14,513 bases of DNA from Candidatus Hydrogenedentota bacterium (GCA_003552485.1 PUMX01000302.1:1-14513); one strand, 5' to 3'. Shown: positions 7,200 through 14,458, counted from the first letter of the stretch. Translations and numbers: made by a program. Notes: a model not told the origin generated them from the letters alone.

Positions 7200-8165
7200 T
7201 TACGCCCAGGTGATCGCGCCACGCTCCTGGAAGATGAGCGCTTGTTTCAGAATGCTGACGGCCTTGGTCAGGCCCTCCATCGGGCTCATCAGGCTGTCTT
7301 CATGCTCGATGCTGATGGGGCCGTCGTAACCGACCATGCGCAGCGTCGAGGCGAAATCGCACCACCAGTCGAGGCCGTGACCATAACCGCAGGTACGGAA
7401 CAGCCAGGACCGCTTGAGCTCTTCCCCATAGTGTTTGGTATCAAGGATGCCGTTGATGCGCACGTTGAAATCCTGGGTAAGCGCGTCTTTGGCATGGACA
7501 TGATACAGGCAGTCCGCGCCTAGCTCACGGATACTCGCCAGCGGGTCCATACCCTGCCACCACAGGTGGCTGGGATCGAAGTTCGCGCCCAGCGCCTTGC
7601 CGCATGCGTTGCGAATCTTCAGCAGGGTTTCCGTGTTATAGACCACGAAGCCCGGATGCATCTCGAAGCCGATCTTCACACCATTCTCTTCGGCGAACTT
7701 GGCTTGCTTCGTCCAGTAAGGAATCACCCGTTCGTTCCACTGCCAGTCGAGCGTTTCCAGATAATCCGGCGGCCAAGGGCACGTCACCCAGCTGGGCTTC
7801 GTCGCGTTGGGATCGGAACCGGGGCAGCCCGAGAAGTCGTTGACCACGCCAATGCCAAGCAGGCCGGACAACTTGATGGCCTTCGTCTGAACCTCCTGGT
7901 TCTGCTTTGCGAAGCCTTCGTCGGGATGCAGGCAGTTGCCGTGACAACTGATGGCGCTGATCTCGAGGCCTTCCGCTTTCAAAGTGTCGAGCAGTTCGTC
8001 GCGCTTGGGCTTGGACTCCAGCAGCTCGTCAATGTTGATGTGGGGCGATCCCGGATAGTTGCCGGCGCCGATTTCGACTGTCTGCAACTTAAGCGGGCGG
8101 ATGATCTCCAGGACTTCTTTCAGCGACTTGTCGCCGAACATGGCGAGTAGTAACCCAAGTTTCAT
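7200..8165 (-). CDS. Sugar phosphate isomerase/epimerase (AP endonuclease 2-like TIM barrel)
   Basis: This 321-residue protein is a TIM barrel of the xylose isomerase-like/AP-endonuclease 2 superfamily. It begins MKLGLLLAMFGDKSLKEV. The probable divalent-metal ligands are spaced as in the family: Glu168 (with His170, in GFEMHPGF), Asp197 and His200 (NFDPSHLWW), His222/His224 (YHVHAKD) and Glu287 (SIEHED). Members isomerise or epimerise sugars, inositols or keto-sugars; the substrate cannot be read from sequence. A strong GGAGG lies 8-10 bases ahead of ATG 8165. It is the second gene of an operon with the Gfo/Idh/MocA dehydrogenase 99 bases upstream, a pairing common in inositol, sialic acid and other sugar catabolic routes, where the dehydrogenase product is passed to the isomerase. 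No transporter or regulator accompanies it. The family is firm; the reaction is unknown. Confidence 0.93.
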   Translation of the reverse strand: MKLGLLLAMFGDKSLKEVLEIIRPLKLQTVEIGAGNYPGSPHINIDELLESKPKRDELLDTLKAEGLEISAISCHGNCLHPDEGFAKQNQEVQTKAIKLSGLLGIGVVNDFSGCPGSDPNATKPSWVTCPWPPDYLETLDWQWNERVIPYWTKQAKFAEENGVKIGFEMHPGFVVYNTETLLKIRNACGKALGANFDPSHLWWQGMDPLASIRELGADCLYHVHAKDALTQDFNVRINGILDTKHYGEELKRSWLFRTCGYGHGLDWWCDFASTLRMVGYDGPISIEHEDSLMSPMEGLTKAVSILKQALIFQERGAITWA

Positions 8166-8264
8166 GATGTTTCTCCTCTTATTTGACGCTTCTCAGTGAA
8201 AAACCCGCGCACAAAACGCCGGACGGTTGGACGCAGCCGCACGAGCCACGCCCAAGCGACGCGA

Positions 8265-9416
8265 CTACACGGGAAACTTGATCCAAGATTGCTGTCTCGA
8301 GCTTTCCACCGCCCCTTCAACAAAGGCCATACCCCGCACGCCTTCCTTGACACTGGCAAAGTCATGGGTTTCGGGAGATGCGCTCTTTCCGTCGAGCACG
8401 TCGGCGATGGCCTCAGCAAAGTTGCTGTAGAGATTGGCGAAGGCTTCCAGATACCCTTCTGGGTGGCCCGGCGGCACACGGGTGCAGTTCAAGGAAATCT
8501 GGGTATCCGTCGTGCCGGTCCGCAACACTTCCTTGGGCTTGTCGAGCCAAGCGGCGACCAGCGTGTTCGGCTCTTCCTGCCGCCAGGTAAGTCCGCCCTT
8601 TTCGCCGTAGATGCGAATGTTCAATCCGTTCTCTTCGCCAATGGCGATACCGCTCGCCCACAGCAGGCCGGTAGCGCCGTCTTCGAATTTCAACAGAATG
8701 TTGCCGTCATCATCGAGCTGGCGGCCCGGCACATACGTGTGCAGGTCCGAGCACATGTCGGTAATCTTCAGGCCCGAGATAGTCTCGGCGAGGTTGGCGG
8801 CGTGGGTGCCTACGTCACCCATCGTGAAACTGCCGCCGGACTGCGCGGGGTCAACACGCCAGGACGCCTGCTGGCAGCCAGTATCCTCGGTGCGCGTAGC
8901 CATCCAGCCCTGAGGATATTCAACAACGACGCGGCGTATCTTGCCGAGTTCGCCGTTTCTCACCATCTCGCGGGCATGTTTCACAAGCGGATAGCCCGTA
9001 TAGGTGTGGGTCAGAAGCAGGAGCAGGCCGGTTTGGTTCACTTTCTGCTCGATTTCCTTGGCTTGTTCCAACGTCACGGTCATCGGCTTCTCACAGGACA
9101 CGTGGAAGCCCGCGTCAAGAGCCGCCATCGCCACGGGATGATGCACATGGTTCGGCGTCACGATGGTGACGAAGTCCATCCGTTCCCCTTCGGGCAATTT
9201 CGACTCGGCTTCGATCATCTCTTGATACGTGCCATAGACGCGGTTATCCGGCAAGAACACTTGCTTACCGAACTCCTTTGAGCGCTGGGGATCCACGTCG
9301 AACGCGCCACACACCAGCTCGATCTTGCCATCCAGACGACTGGCTATACGATGCACGGCGCCGATGAAGGCTCCCTCACCGCCGCCAACCATTCCCATAC
9401 GGATCTTACGTTTCAT
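8265..9416 (-). CDS. Gfo/Idh/MocA family NAD(P)-dependent oxidoreductase
   Basis: A 383-residue cytosolic dehydrogenase of the glucose-fructose oxidoreductase/inositol dehydrogenase family. The N-terminal Rossmann domain has MGMVGGGEGAFIGAVH (about 8-22), TPNHVHHPVAMAALDAG (87-103) and the signature CEKPMT, with the catalytic Lys110 in Glu109-Lys110-Pro111. The C-terminal sheet domain carries GDVGTHAANLAE (200-211), with Asp201 and His205 as the likely substrate-site pair. It has no signal peptide, unlike the Tat-exported relative at 9921-10850. AGGAGGA stands nine bases ahead of ATG 9416, a strong ribosome site. It is the first gene of the two-gene operon with the TIM-barrel isomerase. The length matches the family. 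The substrate, probably a sugar, polyol or amino-sugar derivative, is not determinable here. Confidence 0.95.
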   Translation of the reverse strand: MKRKIRMGMVGGGEGAFIGAVHRIASRLDGKIELVCGAFDVDPQRSKEFGKQVFLPDNRVYGTYQEMIEAESKLPEGERMDFVTIVTPNHVHHPVAMAALDAGFHVSCEKPMTVTLEQAKEIEQKVNQTGLLLLLTHTYTGYPLVKHAREMVRNGELGKIRRVVVEYPQGWMATRTEDTGCQQASWRVDPAQSGGSFTMGDVGTHAANLAETISGLKITDMCSDLHTYVPGRQLDDDGNILLKFEDGATGLLWASGIAIGEENGLNIRIYGEKGGLTWRQEEPNTLVAAWLDKPKEVLRTGTTDTQISLNCTRVPPGHPEGYLEAFANLYSNFAEAIADVLDGKSASPETHDFASVKEGVRGMAFVEGAVESSRQQSWIKFPV

Positions 9417-9920
9417 GTGCTTGTTCCTCCTGTTTTTCGCCGCTTGGCGCTAACCGCTTGGCCGCGAGCAATTGTCTGCAGGCCCGCCGCCCAGAATAAA
9501 AGCTATCACACGGCGTGTCTCCAGTCCCCGGGTAACAGGCCACACGTTCAAAGAATAAAGGAGAAGCCGTCATAGCGCCGCCTTACTCAGCACTCGGGTC
9601 TGTTGTTGGAAACACACGCGTATTCACCAAATCACTATGGAAGGCAACGAAATTGACGCCCTACGACCTACACAGCAACATCAGCTTGGGGGTCACTGGC
9701 ACAATACAGCGTCGCTAAGGCGCACGCGGTGCTCCCTTTCACAAGCTCCCCGGCGGGAAGCCGCGACGAAAGCGCCGAACATCCCCTCATTCTTTCGTCA
9801 GAGTAAACCCCTAAAGCGCCGTTCCAGACGCGACCATTATAGGCGGTGCGCCACACAAAACCAAACAGCCGGTCGTATTTTCGATCACTTCCAAAGACGG
9901 TCCACCTTTGCGCGTAACCA
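9417..9920. other. Intergenic stretch with no recognisable gene
   Basis: About 500 bases between the dehydrogenase start and the stop of the Tat-signal protein gene. It holds the ribosome site of the dehydrogenase gene (AGGAGGA, minus strand, near 9426-9432) and presumably that operon's promoter. I found no convincing -35/-10 pair. TTTATTCT occurs twice on the minus strand (near 9493-9500 and 9551-9558). A 62-codon minus-strand frame at 9668-9856 has no recognisable motif and no ribosome site. No RNA gene or strong hairpin was seen. Confidence 0.55.
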
Positions 9921-10850
9921 CTAAGCCGGTGCGTTCTCGAGCCTTCTGGCGGCGACGCGAACGGAAGCCGCTAACCCAGCCTGCGGCGAAGCCGTCGAAC
10001 TCCCAATTCGCGGCTCCGGTTTCGCGCCAGCCTCGGCCAAGCTCAGCCACTGGCCCAACCGCTGCGACGGGCCCTCCTCCGTGATCAATCGCGTCCAACC
10101 CGAGCTTCCCCGGGCTTTTCGCCAAACACCTTTTGGCGTCAGCCACAATGCTCCGCGGCGGCCCCGCAACCAGATGGCGGGCGGCGCGGCAGCGCGGACC
10201 CGCATCACAGCGCGACACTGATCAGCGCCCGAAATGGTCAACACCATATCGCCCCGTTTTCCCAGCGCCGTGACGCCGCCGGAGCAATCCAATCCCGAAA
10301 AAGATCCCAACGCCGCCGCCGCTTTCTCCGCCTCGTGTTCGGGGACCTCGACGTGAATATGGTGGAGCGCGCCAATGTGGTCCAGCGCGGATTGAGCGGC
10401 GTCAAACACGCATGCTGGCAACCAACCGGGTTCACACGTTACAAGTCCTTTGGAGTCCCAGGCCACGAAATCCGGCCCGATAAGGGGTTGTTCCGAATAC
10501 ACAGGCTTGCCCGCGCTAACAAGGATCTGCGTCAACGCGTGGGAAGGGTTGTCTCCCGTAAGGATCACGCCAGCCACGTCCTGCCGCGCAACAGCGGGCG
10601 CAACGGGACGGGTGGTGGACGCGATGTCGATGGCGCCGCTCCAGTGCGAACGGACTTGGGCGGCAATGGCTCGTGCGCGCTCGGGCTCCCCGCAAACCAT
10701 CAAGACACGTGGTTGAGCATATGCCCATTGCGCCGCGCCCAGGGCCGCCACAGCGCCCATGCTCATGCCCAGAAAGCGCCTTCGCGTGCACCGCACCGCT
10801 TGGGGCGTTGATGACGCCGCATCAGTGAAGTTGCGGTGCCTTTTTGCCAT
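9921..10850 (-). CDS. Tat-exported, degenerate Gfo/Idh/MocA-like protein
   Basis: The 309-residue product starts MAKRHRNFTDAAS. Its twin-arginine signal CTRRRFLGMSMGAVAALG (Arg23-Arg25) ends in a likely AYA cleavage site near residue 45, so a folded protein is probably exported. The mature part looks like a shortened Gfo/Idh/MocA enzyme: a beta strand PRVLMVCGE lacking the glycine-rich loop, then GDNPSHALTQILVSAGKPVYSEQPL, which aligns with the usual NHxxAxxALxAGKHVYCEKPL pattern. The catalytic EKP is EQP here, so Lys is replaced by Gln. The C-terminal end (SLAEAGAKPEPRIGSSTAS) resembles the tail of exported family members. At about 265 mature residues it is far shorter than the usual 380-450. 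It is likely non-catalytic or decaying; Tat-exported members abound in planctomycete-like bacteria. ATG 10850 is only three bases from AGGAG. The reading frame stays open upstream into the recombinase remnant (TTG at 11105), so an accidental fusion is possible. Confidence 0.7.
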   Translation of the reverse strand: MAKRHRNFTDAASSTPQAVRCTRRRFLGMSMGAVAALGAAQWAYAQPRVLMVCGEPERARAIAAQVRSHWSGAIDIASTTRPVAPAVARQDVAGVILTGDNPSHALTQILVSAGKPVYSEQPLIGPDFVAWDSKGLVTCEPGWLPACVFDAAQSALDHIGALHHIHVEVPEHEAEKAAAALGSFSGLDCSGGVTALGKRGDMVLTISGADQCRAVMRVRAAAPPAIWLRGRRGALWLTPKGVWRKARGSSGWTRLITEEGPSQRLGQWLSLAEAGAKPEPRIGSSTASPQAGLAASVRVAARRLENAPA

Positions 10851-10871
10851 CTTCTCCTGCGGGACGGGCCG

Positions 10872-11164
10872 GTCCTGCGCCTCGTGAAAGACTCCGTCTC
10901 GTGGCATCACGTTGATCTCCGGGAAATCAATATCGGCCTGGAGTGTTGGAATTTCGTTCTCAAGTTGATCCAGCCGATCTTGAAGGGGTTGAATCCGTTT
11001 GCCGAACCCTTTAGTTGGCAGTTCGCCATCCAGATGTAGCTTGAAGTAGTGGTCCAGTTCTTTCTCATGCAAAACCCATTTGCTTTGGGCCTGGTCTTCT
11101 GTCAAAACCCGAACCCAGATGCCAACGCACTGGGCTTCACTTCCGTTACCTGGGTTTGCGCCAT
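10872..11164 (-). pseudogene. Remnant of a large serine recombinase (resolvase family), core deleted
   Basis: An intact promoter-like box and a strong AAGGAGG lead into ATG 11164 (MAQTQVTEVKPSA), but that frame stops after 20 codons (TGA at 11104-11102). In the shifted frame the sequence reads VGIWVRVLTEDQAQS (11126 onward), the N-terminal signature of large serine recombinases (usually VGIWVRVSTEDQA). The catalytic Ser is Leu here, TTG where TCG would give Ser, one transition away. The frame then jumps directly to a typical recombinase C-terminal region, EKELDHYF, GELPTKGFGKR, LQDRLDQLENEIPTLQADI and VFHEAQD. The resolvase catalytic core, the recombinase domain and the zinc ribbon, some 350 residues or more, are missing. 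There are thus a frameshift near 11127-11135, an active-site substitution and a large internal deletion near 11076-11086. It cannot be functional. Homology was recognised by motif only. Confidence 0.8.
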
Positions 11165-11172
11165 GGCTTAAC

Positions 11173-11179
11173 CCTCCTT
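11173..11179 (-). promoter_or_regulatory. Ribosome binding site of the recombinase remnant (AAGGAGG)
   Basis: AAGGAGG on the minus strand lies eight bases ahead of ATG 11164. It identifies the original start of the recombinase gene, although the frame is broken 20 codons later. Confidence 0.7.
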
Positions 11180-11197
11180 GGCGCCAGTTCGGGGCCC

Positions 11198-11203
11198 ATT
11201 ATA
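11198..11203 (-). promoter_or_regulatory. Consensus -10 box (TATAAT) ahead of the recombinase remnant
   Basis: A perfect TATAAT on the minus strand lies about 34 bases ahead of ATG 11164, which would give a short leader containing the AAGGAGG. No good -35 box is visible at 16-18 bases (the best spot reads AGACGC). It would also transcribe the Tat-signal protein gene. Confidence 0.45.
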
Positions 11204-11502
11204 CACGGCGCCGCCTTCGGGCGTCTGCCAGTTTAGGAAATCGCACCGTAACGGAACAATCCGCGACAGGAATCGCAGATGTCACTTCAGCAATATGATC
11301 GCAACTGGCGAAACAATACCGGCTCCGGATAGAATCTAAGATCGGCTACGCCGCCTAATCGCCGGATAATGCATTCAATCTGAAGCGATCGTGCAGTCTG
11401 GGGCGTCGATTGCGTGTTTGGTGTCGTCACCTGCTGGGTGACCACGCCGCGATTGCTTCGAGTGAGCAGCATCAACTGTGATTGACGCGTTGACATCCCC
11501 CG

Positions 11503-11527
11503 AAATCCCCCTTCAAAGGGGGACTTT
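11503..11527. repeat. C5/G5 palindrome (hairpin)
   Basis: TCCCCCTT (11506-11513) is complementary to AAGGGGGA (11516-11523), extended by AA/TT across one mismatch. Near-identical AATCCCCC...GGGGGACTTT palindromes occur as dispersed elements in many environmental bacterial genomes (recalled pattern, not searched). It could fold in RNA of either strand and act as a terminator. Confidence 0.6.
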
Positions 11528-11535
11528 CTCGTATC

Positions 11536-11590
11536 GCCGGCGTCTCGCCGGCAGGTAACGAGGCTTACCCGGCGATTAGGCTACGCCGGG
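11536..11590. repeat. Pair of GC-rich inverted repeats
   Basis: GCCGGCG (11536-11542) pairs with CGCCGGC (11546-11552) across a TCT loop. CCCGGCG (11568-11574) pairs with CGCCGGG (11584-11590) across nine bases. The first resembles the palindromes in the tandem repeat at the right edge of the window (GCCGRCG, TCCT, CGTCGGC). This suggests a dispersed REP-like family. Confidence 0.55.
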
Positions 11591-11617
11591 ACCGCTGGCT
11601 TTTTCTCCCGATTGTTG

Positions 11618-11626
11618 TGTTATATT
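11618..11626 (+). promoter_or_regulatory. Candidate extended -10 promoter for comM
   Basis: TGTTATATT fits the extended -10 form TGnTATAAT with one mismatch. It lies about 75 bases ahead of the comM start in AT-rich sequence. The -35 region is poor (GCTTTT), as is common for extended -10 promoters. Confidence 0.4.
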
Positions 11627-11700
11627 ACATCAAACCTGCGGCAAGCCGTTAAAACAGAACGCTTATTTGAAGCAATGGGGTCGGGGAGTTACCGGTTACC

Positions 11701-13242
11701 GTGTTAGCCCGCATTCAATCGTGCGCTGTATTTGGAATCGAGGGGATACCGTTGTCCGTCGAAGCGGACAACTATCCCGGCACGGAAAAGTTCTTCATCG
11801 TTGGCCTGCCAGACGCGGCGGTGAAGGAGAGCGAGCAGCGGGTGCATTCAGCCATCCGCAACTCGGGCTTTCGCGTGCCGCGCGGAACGCGCGTCGTCAA
11901 CCTCGCCCCAGCCGATCTACGCAAGGAAGGCAGCGCGCTGGATCTGCCCATCTCGTTGGGCCTGCTCGGCGCAAGCGAGCAGATGACCGGAGACCGGCTT
12001 GCCGAATACGCGGTTGTGGGCGAGCTTGCGCTCAATGGGTCCGTGCGGCCCGTGGCGGGCGCGTTGCCCATGGCGATCGCCGCGCGTGAACAAGGGCTGC
12101 GCGGCATCGTGGTTCCCCGTGAAAATGCGCTGGAAGCGGGTGTGGTGCCCAGCGTCGAAGTCATCCCGGTCGACACGCTCGAGCACGCCGCCGCGTTCAT
12201 GTCCGGCCAACAGGATATCGCGCCTTTTGTCACGGACATGGACCACATGTTCCACGAGGCGCGCAATCATACGCCGGACCTCTCCGACGTAAAAGGCCAG
12301 GCCCACGTCAAGCGCGCGCTCACCATCGCCGCAGCGGGCAACCACAACTTGCTCATGGGCGGGCCGCCCGGCACCGGCAAGACGATGCTCGCCTCGCGGT
12401 TGCCCGGCATCCTGCCCGACATGACCTTCAACGAAGCCCTTGAAACCACGCGCGTCTACAGCGTGGCGGGCGCCTTGAACAACGGCAACCCGCTTGTGGC
12501 GCAACGGCCCTTCCGATCGCCCCATCACACCGCGACGACCGTGGCCATCACCGGCGGCGGCTCGGGTCAGAACCCGGTGCCCGGCGAAGTCAGCATGGCC
12601 CATAACGGCGTGCTATTCCTCGACGAGCTGCCCGAGTTCAATCGCGGCGCGCTCGAAGTCCTGCGCCAACCGCTCGAAGAAGGCCTCGTCCATATTAGAC
12701 GCGCCATGTATTCGGTTACGTTTCCCAGCCGGTTCCTGCTTGTCGTGGCGTTTAACCTGTGCCCGTGCGGCTATCGGTCGCACCCGGTGCGCCGGTGCCG
12801 GTGCTCGATGGGCGAGATTCAACGCTACATGGCGAGGCTTTCGGGTCCTCTGCTTGATCGCATCGACATCCATGTGGATGTGCCCGCGCTCAGCTACGAT
12901 GAAATCTCGGACAAACGCCCGAGCGGTCCAACGAGCGCCGAGGTGCGCGGCGTGGTTCAGGCGGCGCGCGACCGGCAACGCGCGCGCTTCGACGGGCGTT
13001 TCACGTGCAACGCCTATCTGGACTCGAAGGTTCTGCATGAACACATCAACCTCGAACCCGGCGCCGAAAAGCTGTTGGAAAACGCCATGGACCAGATGGG
13101 CCTGAGCAGCCGCGCCTACGACAAGGTGTTGCGCGTGTCACAGACCATCGCCGATATCGACAAAGCACAGACCATCTCGGAAGCCCACGTCGCCGAGGCC
13201 GTGCAATACCGCACCATGGACCGCGAGGCGCTCGCGGTCTGA
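11701..13242 (+). CDS. comM: ComM/YifB family AAA+ ATPase (Mg-chelatase-like)
   Basis: The 513-residue protein has the full ComM layout: an N-terminal Lon-protease-like fold (about 1-170, with FFIVGLPDAAVKESEQRV), a Mg-chelatase-type AAA+ core with Walker A GGPPGTGKT (220-228) and Walker B VLFLDE (304-309), the insert CPCGY...CRC whose four cysteines (354, 356, 366, 368) likely bind zinc, and a C-terminal lid domain with LSSRAYDKVLRVSQTIADID. In competent bacteria ComM is a hexameric helicase that drives branch migration of incoming DNA during homologous recombination. The start is GTG 11701 with GGGGAG about 12 bases upstream. The length and order match the family, so it should be active. 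No dprA or other competence gene is adjacent; it is flanked by mobile-element debris and an exporter. It converges on the transporter gene, with 61 bases between and only a weak stem (13261-13265 with 13272-13276). Confidence 0.95.
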   Translation: MLARIQSCAVFGIEGIPLSVEADNYPGTEKFFIVGLPDAAVKESEQRVHSAIRNSGFRVPRGTRVVNLAPADLRKEGSALDLPISLGLLGASEQMTGDRLAEYAVVGELALNGSVRPVAGALPMAIAAREQGLRGIVVPRENALEAGVVPSVEVIPVDTLEHAAAFMSGQQDIAPFVTDMDHMFHEARNHTPDLSDVKGQAHVKRALTIAAAGNHNLLMGGPPGTGKTMLASRLPGILPDMTFNEALETTRVYSVAGALNNGNPLVAQRPFRSPHHTATTVAITGGGSGQNPVPGEVSMAHNGVLFLDELPEFNRGALEVLRQPLEEGLVHIRRAMYSVTFPSRFLLVVAFNLCPCGYRSHPVRRCRCSMGEIQRYMARLSGPLLDRIDIHVDVPALSYDEISDKRPSGPTSAEVRGVVQAARDRQRARFDGRFTCNAYLDSKVLHEHINLEPGAEKLLENAMDQMGLSSRAYDKVLRVSQTIADIDKAQTISEAHVAEAVQYRTMDREALAV

Positions 13243-13303
13243 GGCCATGCTGATCACCCCCCTTCGCCCCTGAAGGAGTATGCGCGCCGCGACGCTCCTG
13301 GAA

Positions 13304-14203
13304 TCAGCCCGTGGATAGATAAGAAGGCGGCCGCGCGGCGCTCGAATGCACACTCAACGCGGTCACCGTGACCAAGATGAGCGCCATGCCCAGAATTTGC
13401 GGACCCGCGAGGTCTTGATTCAAGACAACCACGCCGAACAGCGCCGCGGTGACCGGTTCAACCATGGCCACAATCGAGGCCACCGCCGGCGCGGTATGAT
13501 TCAGGCCGATGATGTAAAGCACGAAGGACAGGCCCGCGCCGAACACGCCGAGCGCCGCGAACAGTGGCCAATCCGGCGTGCTCAGGACGGCAACGGCCTG
13601 ATCGGCGTCGCCCGGCAGGATTAGGATGATGGCGAGCACCGCAAACGCAATGGCGAGAATCGCCTGCGGGCTGCCGTGCGGCGCGGCATACTTGAAGCCG
13701 AAAATGAATATCGCGTAGGACAGCCCGGAAAGCAACCCGGCGCCCACGCCAATCGCCGTGACGCCGCTTGCGCCGGCGTCGTAGATCTGAGTAAGCAAGA
13801 CGACGCCCAGCATCACCACCGCGATCGCCGCCCACTTCAGCGCGGTGGCGCTTTCAAGTTTCAACGCGAATGAAACGAGGTACACGAACACAGGCGCGCA
13901 GTACATCAACGTCGCCGCAACCGCAACGCTGCCGTGGGCGATGCTCAGGAAGTAGAACGAGAAGTTGCCTGCCACCCCAACACCGGCAATGGCTGACCAG
14001 AACCATAACCGGCGATTCGCCAGGCCGCTGCCGCGCGGGCGCAGCATCAGCCAAACGAGCACGCACAGCAGTCCGATCGCGCCCCGGTAGAACGAAACGA
14101 CGAACGCGTCCCAGCCATCGGCCATGAGAACACCGCCGATCCCGCCGGATAACCCCCAGAACAGCGCCGCCAGCATCACCAGGACGGTGCTCACGCCCAT
14201 CAT
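13304..14203 (-). CDS. EamA/DMT superfamily transporter
   Basis: A 299-residue inner-membrane protein with ten hydrophobic helices arranged as two EamA repeats (about residues 3-137 and 147-286). It begins MMGVSTVLVMLAALFWGLSGG; the aromatic-GL/SG pattern after helix 1 and TLMYCAPVFVYLVS at the end of repeat 1 are typical, with VAMVEPVTAALFGVVVLNQ as the matching piece of repeat 2. Drug/metabolite exporters of this class move amino acids, purines or small metabolites, and the substrate cannot be inferred. GCGAGG lies four and seven bases ahead of two consecutive ATG codons (14203, 14200); either may be used. It is transcribed toward comM and stands alone. Confidence 0.92.
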   Translation of the reverse strand: MMGVSTVLVMLAALFWGLSGGIGGVLMADGWDAFVVSFYRGAIGLLCVLVWLMLRPRGSGLANRRLWFWSAIAGVGVAGNFSFYFLSIAHGSVAVAATLMYCAPVFVYLVSFALKLESATALKWAAIAVVMLGVVLLTQIYDAGASGVTAIGVGAGLLSGLSYAIFIFGFKYAAPHGSPQAILAIAFAVLAIILILPGDADQAVAVLSTPDWPLFAALGVFGAGLSFVLYIIGLNHTAPAVASIVAMVEPVTAALFGVVVLNQDLAGPQILGMALILVTVTALSVHSSAARPPSYLSTG

Positions 14204-14287
14204 TTAACCTCGCCTTCCTAAAGAGAACTATTGGCGGTCGGCGCCGCACCGCCACAACGGGCTCCATGAGGGCGCCAGGAGGATTAG

Positions 14288-14450
14288 CTTCTCTGCGTTG
14301 ATGAACAGCACGTCATCCGGCTTCTTGCACTTCTTCAGGACCAGGATGCAGACCGGAATGCCGGAAGTCATCGGCGTTCATCGACCCGCGCAGGTCGTCC
14401 GCGATGCTCCAGAGGATCTTGCCGAGTTGTTGTTGGTCGTTCTGGGTCAT
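14288..14450 (-). pseudogene. hsdM: hsdM remnant (type I restriction-modification methyltransferase), core deleted
   Basis: AGGAG stands seven bases ahead of ATG 14450, and the first codons read MTQNDQQQLGKILWSIADD followed by LRGSMNADDFR, the standard start of HsdM. Next should come DYMLSFLFLRYLS, but after Phe29 the sequence switches, one frame over, to GIPVCILVLKKCKKPDDV and LFINAEK, a segment from much later in HsdM (beyond the methyltransferase NPPF motif). About 300 codons, with the SAM-binding and catalytic motifs, are gone. The start frame ends at TGA 14315-14313; the late frame runs on without further homology to a TAG at 14230-14228. The hexamer TTCCGG occurs twice, two bases apart, at the junction. 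The gene is dead, and no hsdS or hsdR lies in the window. Confidence 0.82.
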
Positions 14451-14458
14451 GGTCTTCT

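Larger units (their letters stand above)
11204..11700. other. Gene-poor region with palindromic repeats and the comM leader
   Basis: About 500 bases between divergent transcription units. It contains the palindrome cluster at 11503-11590 and, toward the right, a candidate comM promoter. A 69-codon minus-strand frame (11287-11496) has no recognisable motif, and its ATG sits at the edge of the palindrome cluster; I do not call it a gene. The stretch looks lower in GC than the flanking genes, which fits a worn insertion site. Confidence 0.5.

Noticed and set aside
8196..9281. 361-codon open frame on the plus strand
   Set aside because: It is antisense to the intact Gfo/Idh/MocA gene and shows no recognisable domain.
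9921..11105. A single 394-residue gene starting at TTG 11105
   Set aside because: The first 78 residues match serine recombinase pieces and the rest is a Tat-signal protein with its own ATG and Shine-Dalgarno, so I split it into a pseudogene and a CDS.
11287..11496. 69-codon minus-strand frame in the gene-poor region
   Set aside because: No recognisable motif and no proper ribosome site; the start lies at the edge of the palindrome cluster.
13261..13276. Possible bidirectional terminator between comM and the transporter gene
   Set aside because: A 5-bp stem with a six-base loop and no T-tract on either strand is not convincing.
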